Translations under genes and position numbers: made by a program
Source: Nitrosopumilales archaeon UBA218
Lineage (GTDB): Archaea > Thermoproteota > Nitrososphaeria > Nitrososphaerales > Nitrosopumilaceae
Assembly (NCBI GenBank): GCA_002499525.1
Contig: DAMC01000016.1
Span: forward strand, 1-9,306
Length of the DNA stretch: 9,306 bases
Direction of reading: 5' to 3'
In this document: in pieces, positions 5,248-9,306 of the stretch
How the letters are laid out: each line of letters starts with the position of its first letter
How positions within the stretch are numbered: the first letter of the stretch is position 1
The notes under the pieces: generated by a model
What the model saw: the letters and a program-made list of their open reading frames with translations, nothing else
What the model was told of the DNA's origin: nothing
The model's database searches: none

Positions 5248-6768
5248 TCATTTGGTTGGCTTGGGTGTTGTAGATGAGCTTGGTTTTTTGGAATCTGTTT
5301 TTTTGACAATTTCTTTTTTGATGGTGGTCTTTTTAGTCACATCCTTTTTGGTGTCCTTGGATGTTTTTGTTGGTAAAGTTTTGTCAGTTTTTGTTTCAGT
5401 TTTTGGAATAGTGGTTTTTTGATCTGGTGCTTGCTTTGGAGACGGTGTTGATGAAGCTTCGGTAATGTCTAGTTTGACACTCACTGGGACATATTGGTCA
5501 AAATCAATCAATCCGCGACCTACAAGATACATCTGTAAGGTGTAGGAGCCTTTGGATGGAATAGTGACCAGTCTGGAATCAGCTCCGCTTGGGACTGAAA
5601 TTCCAACGGAATTTCCACCACTGCCAGTGTTAACGATTATTTCTTTTCCTTGAGAGTCCTGTATGCTGTAGGCATATCTGATATCCTTTGCCAATATACC
5701 GCTAGAATCGAAAAATGCCACGGTCATTGGGATGTCCTTGCTTGGACCAAATCGTGGGTCATAGGATACTGAAGCTTTGTAGCCATTTGAGAATTTTACA
5801 TCAGTTCTTTTTAGAACCATGTTAGTGTCTGGGAAAATTTGTACGGACATGGTATGTTTGTCAGTGACCTTTTGGGCCAACATTTTTAGCTCTTCACCAG
5901 TCACAGCAAAGTGGACAATGTTAGAATCCTTGCTAGAGTAGGAATCAACAGTGATATCTTTTGAGTAAATCGGTACTCCGTTGACTGTTCCCTGGAATCC
6001 GTTAACACCTTGGAACAAAGTAAAAGATTTTGGAATTTCCAGATCGTTTCTGACTAGAGAGACATGTTCTGCATGTTCCCAGTGGAAAGGCATTTCAAAA
6101 GATATTGTTTTAGTGGATTCAGCAAACTGAAAGTTTGTTAGTTCATCCTGAAATGATCTCACGGTGACAGTGGTTTTTCCTGATTGGGTGGCAAGTGGGA
6201 ATTGTTGTTCTTGTGCAATGTTAATTTTTGTTTCAAAATCAATATCTTGAGCTGTCTGAGTCTTTGGATTTGAAGCTCCGATTATGGCAACCTTGACAGT
6301 AAAAGGTCCGGACTTGTCAAATAGTGGACCCCGAATTATCGGTATGCTCTCTGCAGTTGATTCTAATGCACTTGGCACAACTGGATCCTTGTTTCCTTCA
6401 TATTTTGTACATCTCCAGATATCCTTTTCAGAGCACTGAGAATTTGGTTGAATTTTTACTAACAATTCTCCATTCTTATTGAAAAACATCTGAGATGCAA
6501 GTAGAGTGTCACCTGAAAGTACTTGGACTCGATAAGTTACCCTTTCAATGTTTGTATTTGTGTCAGAATCATAAAATCTTACATGCAAAGTTGCTGAGGT
6601 GTCTTCTTTTGGATTAAAGTCGGCAGGATCAAGCCATGTAGAAACAGTGACCTTTCTGTCCCCAAAGCTAATTGGAGGAGCTGCTTGGCCTCCATGGTGT
6701 TGCGCATGTGCAAAACTGACAGAAAATAAAGATAGAGCAAGTGCCAGGAAAATTAGTAGTTTGTACAA
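5248..6768 (-). CDS. Secreted protein of unknown function with Lys/Thr-rich C-terminal tail
   Basis: A 506-residue protein I do not recognise. Residues 1-22 form a signal peptide (hydrophobic core LLIFLALALSLFSVSF, then AHAQ). The mature N-terminus is His-rich (AHAQHHGGQAAPP). The middle (about 35-435) looks like successive beta-sandwich domains. Two cysteines, C112 and C120, could form a disulfide, which fits an extracellular location. FHWEHAEH (228-235) carries three histidines and could bind metal. From about 438 to the end the sequence is low complexity (P, S, T, K; many TK and KK steps), without a membrane span or PEFG motif, so it could bind the S-layer or DNA electrostatically. The start is TTG at 6768, with an in-frame TAG directly before it and a TATA-like TTTTTAATATC about 25 nt upstream. 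It is divergent from the CBS-like gene at 6882. Confidence 0.78.
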   Translation of the reverse strand: MYKLLIFLALALSLFSVSFAHAQHHGGQAAPPISFGDRKVTVSTWLDPADFNPKEDTSATLHVRFYDSDTNTNIERVTYRVQVLSGDTLLASQMFFNKNGELLVKIQPNSQCSEKDIWRCTKYEGNKDPVVPSALESTAESIPIIRGPLFDKSGPFTVKVAIIGASNPKTQTAQDIDFETKINIAQEQQFPLATQSGKTTVTVRSFQDELTNFQFAESTKTISFEMPFHWEHAEHVSLVRNDLEIPKSFTLFQGVNGFQGTVNGVPIYSKDITVDSYSSKDSNIVHFAVTGEELKMLAQKVTDKHTMSVQIFPDTNMVLKRTDVKFSNGYKASVSYDPRFGPSKDIPMTVAFFDSSGILAKDIRYAYSIQDSQGKEIIVNTGSGGNSVGISVPSGADSRLVTIPSKGSYTLQMYLVGRGLIDFDQYVPVSVKLDITEASSTPSPKQAPDQKTTIPKTETKTDKTLPTKTSKDTKKDVTKKTTIKKEIVKKTDSKKPSSSTTPKPTK

Positions 6769-6881
6769 CTATTGACCATCATCAAGGAGATATTAAAAAT
6801 TAATTCATCTTTTAGAGTAGGAGTTTTTCAGATATGACAATCAGGAAAGGCGTTAAAACCTCACAAAGCCATTAAATTTCC
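6769..6881. promoter_or_regulatory. Divergent promoter region
   Basis: The 113 nt between two outward-facing genes carry a TATA-like TTTTTAATATC on the minus strand (about 6790-6802) for the secreted protein and GTTAAAAC on the plus strand (about 6851-6858) for the CBS-like gene. Each is about 25-30 nt from its start codon. No TTGATAAT box is present here. Confidence 0.45.
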
Positions 6882-7691
6882 ATGATTGCTGATCGAGTGC
6901 TTCGAGATTTGTTACCAATGTCGTTGACTAGTATACCGTGTGTTAGCATTCAAAGACAGGCAAAAATCGAAGAGGCGATTGGTCTTTTGATTCCATATTT
7001 GGAATCCATGGCGGATTCTCTAGTTGTGACTGGTGATAATAACCAGCCAATAGGAATGGTGGGGGGAAAGGAAATAATTGAGAAAGTTTTGGCCAATCCT
7101 TCACGCAGTATTTTTCAAGGAGAGATAGAGACAATCATGTCTCCAATAGTTACACGAGTTTCTGGAACTACCACTGTTAGAGACACCATACGAGACTGGG
7201 AAAAAACAGGGAGGGCTTTTTCATTAATTCCAAATGCGATTGGTGGATTTTCAGTAATCTCAGCTCGTAAAATGCTCGAGATTGGAAAAATTGCAATGAC
7301 AGAAATGAGAATATCAGATCTTCCCAAAAAGAAAGTGTGCACATTTAGAACAGATTCCACAATTAACCAAATCATCAGTTCGATGCTCAAGAACAAGACA
7401 CGAAAATTGTTACTAGAGAACACGAATCAATTTATCGGAGACAGAATAATTATAGAAAAAATTGCTTCAGATTTGAATTATCTAAAAAATACAAATAATT
7501 TTTTGGAAATGCCTGCCATTGGATTTGGACTTGAATATGCAAAGATCATCAACAAGGACATAATGGTAAACGAGCTTTCAAGCATAATGTTTGGAATGCA
7601 ACACCCTTATGCAATGTACAAAGATCAGGTGATTAGTCCTTGGGATATTTGCTTGGCGTTATTATCAGAGCAAATGCAGGAATACGTCTAG
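6882..7691 (+). CDS. Degenerate CBS-domain-like protein
   Basis: A 269-residue soluble protein resembling a multi-CBS protein with eroded motifs. Segment 1 (about 16-68) reads LTSIPCVSIQRQAKIEEAI and QPIGMVGGKEII. Segment 2 (about 84-135) begins IMSPIVTRVSGTTTVRDTI. Segment 3 (about 143-195) begins ISDLPKKKVCTFRTDSTI. Segment 4 (about 208-262) is hardest to recognise. The usual closing G-(I/V)-(I/V)-(T/S)-x-x-D that contacts the nucleotide ribose is missing or changed in every repeat, unlike the protein at 1589. It may have lost nucleotide binding or bind another ligand. The ATG at 6882 has a TATA-like box upstream. Transcription probably ends at the T run just after the stop. Confidence 0.7.
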   Translation: MIADRVLRDLLPMSLTSIPCVSIQRQAKIEEAIGLLIPYLESMADSLVVTGDNNQPIGMVGGKEIIEKVLANPSRSIFQGEIETIMSPIVTRVSGTTTVRDTIRDWEKTGRAFSLIPNAIGGFSVISARKMLEIGKIAMTEMRISDLPKKKVCTFRTDSTINQIISSMLKNKTRKLLLENTNQFIGDRIIIEKIASDLNYLKNTNNFLEMPAIGFGLEYAKIINKDIMVNELSSIMFGMQHPYAMYKDQVISPWDICLALLSEQMQEYV

Positions 7692-7694
7692 AAA

Positions 7695-7700
7695 TTTTTT
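7695..7700 (+). terminator. T-run terminator after the CBS-like gene
   Basis: Six T residues start 4 nt after the stop codon. Archaeal RNA polymerase terminates at T-rich non-template tracts without a hairpin. The gap to the convergent gene is only 49 nt. Confidence 0.4.
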
Positions 7701-7740
7701 CACAAATAATACTAGTGCATGTTACTGGACAGAAAAATAT

Positions 7741-8310
7741 CTAATATTGAAAAGAAGGTTTGAATATTTTGAGTCTCCATACAAAAAATGAAACTAAAAG
7801 TGACAGCATTACTACTGTGAATGCAAACATTCCAGATTGAAATTCTGGAATCACTTGAGTTCCAATAATTTCAATTTTGGATGATTTGGCCGGCAAAATG
7901 AATATCATGGTGCGCTTGACACCTTGCACATTAGATTCAAAGGGTTTTTTCTTGCCATCTACTAGTACGGTCAAATCCTTGCTTTGGGAGGGAATCAATT
8001 TCTGTGGAAATTGTAGTGAGAAGATATCTGTCTGCTCAACATTTTTGACGGAAATGTTTAGGGATTTTCTTTGTTTGTCGATAGTTATTGATGAGACTTT
8101 GGACAAAATGTCTTCCTCGGAGCTTTCATCACTTCCTTGACCAGTTGTGAATCTATAGAATATGGTGTAATCATTGCCATCAAAATTAAGCTGATATTTG
8201 TGCATGATTAGTTCCGCGATATCTGCGTGCTGTATTAGATGAACCTGCTCGGCATAAGAGATGCCGATTATAGGTAATGCTAAAGCAATTAAAAGCAATG
8301 GGCGGAACAT
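7741..8310 (-). CDS. Secreted, membrane-anchored protein with PEFG-like tail (PEFQ)
   Basis: A 189-residue protein. Residues 1-20 form a signal peptide (MFRPLLLIALALPIIGISYA before EQ). The extracellular part is beta-rich. PEFQ at 155-158 precedes a hydrophobic span (about 161-178) and a basic end (WRLKIFK), the PEFG-CTERM layout with the glycine replaced by glutamine. Residues about 85-154 resemble the membrane-proximal domain of the propeller protein ending at 3185: both have a (I/F)P segment, a D-x-(K)-x beta region, then lP and IxGTxVIPEF. Function unknown. ATG 8310 lies 2 nt after the stop of the zinc-finger gene, so the two are almost certainly cotranscribed. It converges on the CBS-like gene. 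Confidence 0.8.
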   Translation of the reverse strand: MFRPLLLIALALPIIGISYAEQVHLIQHADIAELIMHKYQLNFDGNDYTIFYRFTTGQGSDESSEEDILSKVSSITIDKQRKSLNISVKNVEQTDIFSLQFPQKLIPSQSKDLTVLVDGKKKPFESNVQGVKRTMIFILPAKSSKIEIIGTQVIPEFQSGMFAFTVVMLSLLVSFFVWRLKIFKPSFQY

Positions 8311-8312
8311 AT

Positions 8313-8438
8313 TCAGAATCTTCTGGTATCTCCCTCAAGTAATCCGGAACCATTATGCATCCTGTCAATATGTTTAGAAAGTTCCTCCTTTGATGCAAAT
8401 TTGGATTCACAGTAGGGACATGTGAATTGTTTCCCCAT
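8313..8438 (-). CDS. Small C2H2 zinc-finger protein (41 residues)
   Basis: ATG at 8438-8436 to TGA at 8315-8313. The protein is one classical C2H2 finger, C7-x2-C10-x12-H23-x4-H28, with the expected hydrophobics: FTCPYCESKFASKEELSKH has F5, F14 and L20 in the canonical places. A short polar tail (GSGLLEGDTRRF) follows. Single small C2H2 fingers are known in archaea and may bind DNA, RNA or protein; the target is unknown. It is the first gene of a unit with the secreted protein 2 nt downstream. Upstream, an AAATATC TATA-like box lies at about 8465-8459 and a TTTTGATAATT box exactly 40 nt from the ATG. The overlapping longer frame on this strand, to 8467, is a shadow. Confidence 0.85.
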   Translation of the reverse strand: MGKQFTCPYCESKFASKEELSKHIDRMHNGSGLLEGDTRRF

Positions 8439-8477
8439 GTTGAATTTTTATAATTTTGATATTTCAAAAGCTAAGTT

Positions 8478-8488
8478 AATTATCAAAA
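8478..8488 (-). promoter_or_regulatory. TTTTGATAATT box upstream of the zinc-finger gene
   Basis: Minus-strand TTTTGATAATT, identical to the boxes at 1343-1353 and 8510-8520. From the last base of GATAAT to the ATG is 40 nt. Confidence 0.55.
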
Positions 8489-8509
8489 ATGAAAATGGCA
8501 CGATTTCAG

Positions 8510-8520
8510 TTTTGATAATT
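8510..8520 (+). promoter_or_regulatory. TTTTGATAATT box upstream of UspA
   Basis: Plus-strand TTTTGATAATT; from the last base of GATAAT to the ATG at 8560 is 40 nt. This supports the 8560 start over the TTG at 8542, because all four boxed genes then share the same spacing. Confidence 0.55.
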
Positions 8521-8559
8521 TAAGACCGATTTTAATTATGATTGCTTTTGTTTGAGTCT

Positions 8560-8988
8560 ATGATTAAAACAAGATATCAAAGAATTTTAGTTGCTTTGGA
8601 CGGTTCCAAGAACTCTCTTCGCGGATTAAATGACGCAATCTATTTGGCCAGGCAATGCCAAGCAGTAATTACCGGCATTAATGTAATTGCAAGGCCTCCT
8701 CATCCAGCATTTCGTTCTCCAAGATATCCTGAAAAGCCTCTCTTGCAGAATGCACAAAAGTTCATGGATTATGCAAAGAAACATTGCGCACAGAACGGCA
8801 TCATATTTGAACAGAAAATAGTATTTGGTGATCCTGGATACAGCATAGTAAAATTTGCCAATGACAAAAACTTCGACATCATCGTAATTGGCGCAAGGGG
8901 TCTAGGAGCCATAAGAGAGATGTTCTTTGGTAGCGTCTCAAACTATGTTTTACACAAGTCGTCTTTGCCTATACTTGTCATAAAATAA
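8560..8988 (+). CDS. Universal stress protein (UspA family), ATP-binding type
   Basis: A 142-residue single-domain UspA protein. The N-terminal strand and loop QRILVALDGS (7-16) hold the conserved Asp14. The C-terminal phosphate-binding motif G-x2-G-x9-G-S is intact (G111, G114, G124, S125 in GARGLGAIREMFFGS), so it belongs to the ATP-binding branch. SSLPILVIK at the end is the usual last strand. USP proteins act as stress or energy responsive dimers in the cytoplasm; the partner is not visible. ATG 8560 is preferred to the TTG at 8542, since homologues start just before the first strand and the promoter spacing agrees. It is divergent from the zinc-finger/secreted-protein unit, sharing an inverted-repeat promoter with it. 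Confidence 0.92.
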   Translation: MIKTRYQRILVALDGSKNSLRGLNDAIYLARQCQAVITGINVIARPPHPAFRSPRYPEKPLLQNAQKFMDYAKKHCAQNGIIFEQKIVFGDPGYSIVKFANDKNFDIIVIGARGLGAIREMFFGSVSNYVLHKSSLPILVIK

Positions 8989-9016
8989 ATCAAATTACAT
9001 AACTAATCCTAGATGT

Positions 9017-9036
9017 AGTGCATTGCAATGCAGTGC
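9017..9036 (+). promoter_or_regulatory. Tandem ANTGC pentamers, putative operator of the second wHTH gene
   Basis: Four pentamers: AGTGC, ATTGC, AATGC, AGTGC. Within them TGCATTGCAATGCA (9019-9032) is a perfect 14-bp palindrome. A TATA-like TTATAT (9048-9053) follows, 24-29 nt before the ATG at 9077. The array is thus just upstream of the TATA box here, but downstream of the best TATA candidate at the gene at 2801. Confidence 0.6.
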
Positions 9037-9076
9037 AGTCACACTTGTTATATCAATTTTAGAGGGGACATTATCC

Positions 9077-9306
9077 ATGCAGATTCAGCTCGAAAGAACA
9101 AAAACCGGAGAGGACAAAGATGGATTCATCTTGTACATTATGTCCGACAAGTACTGTAGGGCAATAATTCAAAGTACAATAGATTCCCCGAAACCAGCAA
9201 TAGAGATCTCTGCCAACTGTAAAATTCCCATCAGTACGGTCTATAGGAGATTGCAAATGCTCAATGAGGGAAAGTTGGTTGCAATTTCTGGAGCCATAAC
9301 AAGAGA
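9077..9306 (+). CDS. Winged-helix transcriptional regulator, partial (runs off the window)
   Basis: From the ATG at 9077 the frame stays open for 76 codons to the window end, so the C-terminus is missing. The HTH reads AIEISANCKIPISTVYRRLQ (41-60), followed by the start of a wing (KLVAISGAITR). It is a paralogue of the regulator at 2801: both share SD(R/K)Y, EIS, IPISTVYRRLQ and KL(L/V)xISG. The N-terminus is different and more charged (ERTKTGEDKDG). A TATA-like TTATAT lies 24 nt or more upstream; AGAGGGG (9061-9067) could act as a ribosome-binding site, unusual among these genes. Ligand and targets are unknown. Confidence 0.83.
   Translation, partial: MQIQLERTKTGEDKDGFILYIMSDKYCRAIIQSTIDSPKPAIEISANCKIPISTVYRRLQMLNEGKLVAISGAITR

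Larger units (their letters stand above)
8439..8559. promoter_or_regulatory. Divergent promoter of the zinc-finger unit and UspA
   Basis: Two TTTTGATAATT boxes face outward: minus strand 8488-8478 and plus strand 8510-8520. They form an 11-bp perfect inverted repeat with a 21-bp spacer. Each ends 40 nt from its start codon, with a TATA-like sequence between: AAATATC on the minus strand (about 8459-8465), TTTTAATTATG on the plus strand (about 8530-8540). The 32-bp period between repeat starts is close to three helical turns, so both sites lie on a similar face of the DNA. Confidence 0.6.

Noticed and set aside
8186..8467. 93-residue minus-strand frame overlapping the zinc-finger gene
   Set aside because: It overlaps the zinc-finger gene and the start of the secreted-protein gene in a different frame; those two have a perfect C2H2 pattern, a signal peptide and 2-nt coupling, so this is a shadow.
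8542..8559. TTG start adding six residues to UspA
   Set aside because: The ATG at 8560 fits the family N-terminus, and TATA and box spacing; the extra residues (LLFES) look like promoter-leader translation.
1..9306. CRISPR, tRNA, rRNA, insertion sequence or prophage content
   Set aside because: No regularly spaced repeats with spacers, no cloverleaf-like sequence and no transposase or integrase motif was seen; the tandem arrays found are short promoter elements.

Overview
The window looks like chromosomal DNA of an ammonia-oxidising-type archaeon (Nitrososphaerota/Thaumarchaeota, probably the Nitrosopumilales side). This is judged from gene content: a TFB-type general transcription factor, an archaeal P-II protein, CBS-domain and UspA-type nucleotide sensors, a small C2H2 zinc-finger protein, and secreted proteins ending in a PEFG-like sorting tail. 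Moderate-to-low GC, TATA-like boxes about 25 nt upstream of start codons, few Shine-Dalgarno sites and several TTG/GTG starts suggest mostly leaderless transcripts. No rRNA, tRNA, CRISPR array, transposase or integrase was seen.

Layout, left to right. A phased AT-rich repeat array (1-70) leads into tfb (71-958, +), which converges with zero gap on a P-II gene (959-1303, -). Upstream of P-II lies a coding-looking, start-less small frame (1337-1498, -), probably frameshifted. A four-CBS protein (1589-2455, +) converges on a 30-residue membrane microprotein (2544-2636, -) that ordinary gene calling misses. Next are a winged-helix regulator (2801-3136, +), a secreted YVTN beta-propeller with a PEFG anchor (3185-4705, -), an FMN split-barrel protein (4768-5187, -) and a secreted protein with a Lys/Thr-rich tail (5248-6768, -). 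A degenerate CBS-like protein (6882-7691, +) converges on a two-gene unit on the minus strand: a 41-residue C2H2 zinc finger (8313-8438), then a membrane-anchored secreted protein (7741-8310). A UspA protein (8560-8988, +) is divergent from that unit. The window ends inside a second winged-helix regulator (from 9077, +), a paralogue of the one at 2801.

The most interesting signals are regulatory. The element TTGATAAT, often extended to TTTTGATAATT, occurs at an almost constant 39-40 nt upstream of four start codons: P-II, the split-barrel protein, the zinc finger and UspA. At the last two it forms an inverted pair in a divergent promoter. Separately, both paralogous winged-helix genes are preceded by four tandem ANTGC pentamers, a plausible shared operator. 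The tfb promoter contains TGYATRAT-like units, the last four at an exact 10-bp period. Together the genes suggest a neighbourhood rich in nucleotide/energy sensing (P-II, CBS, UspA) and transcription control (TFB, two wHTH, zinc finger), next to cell-surface proteins. The functional links are inference.
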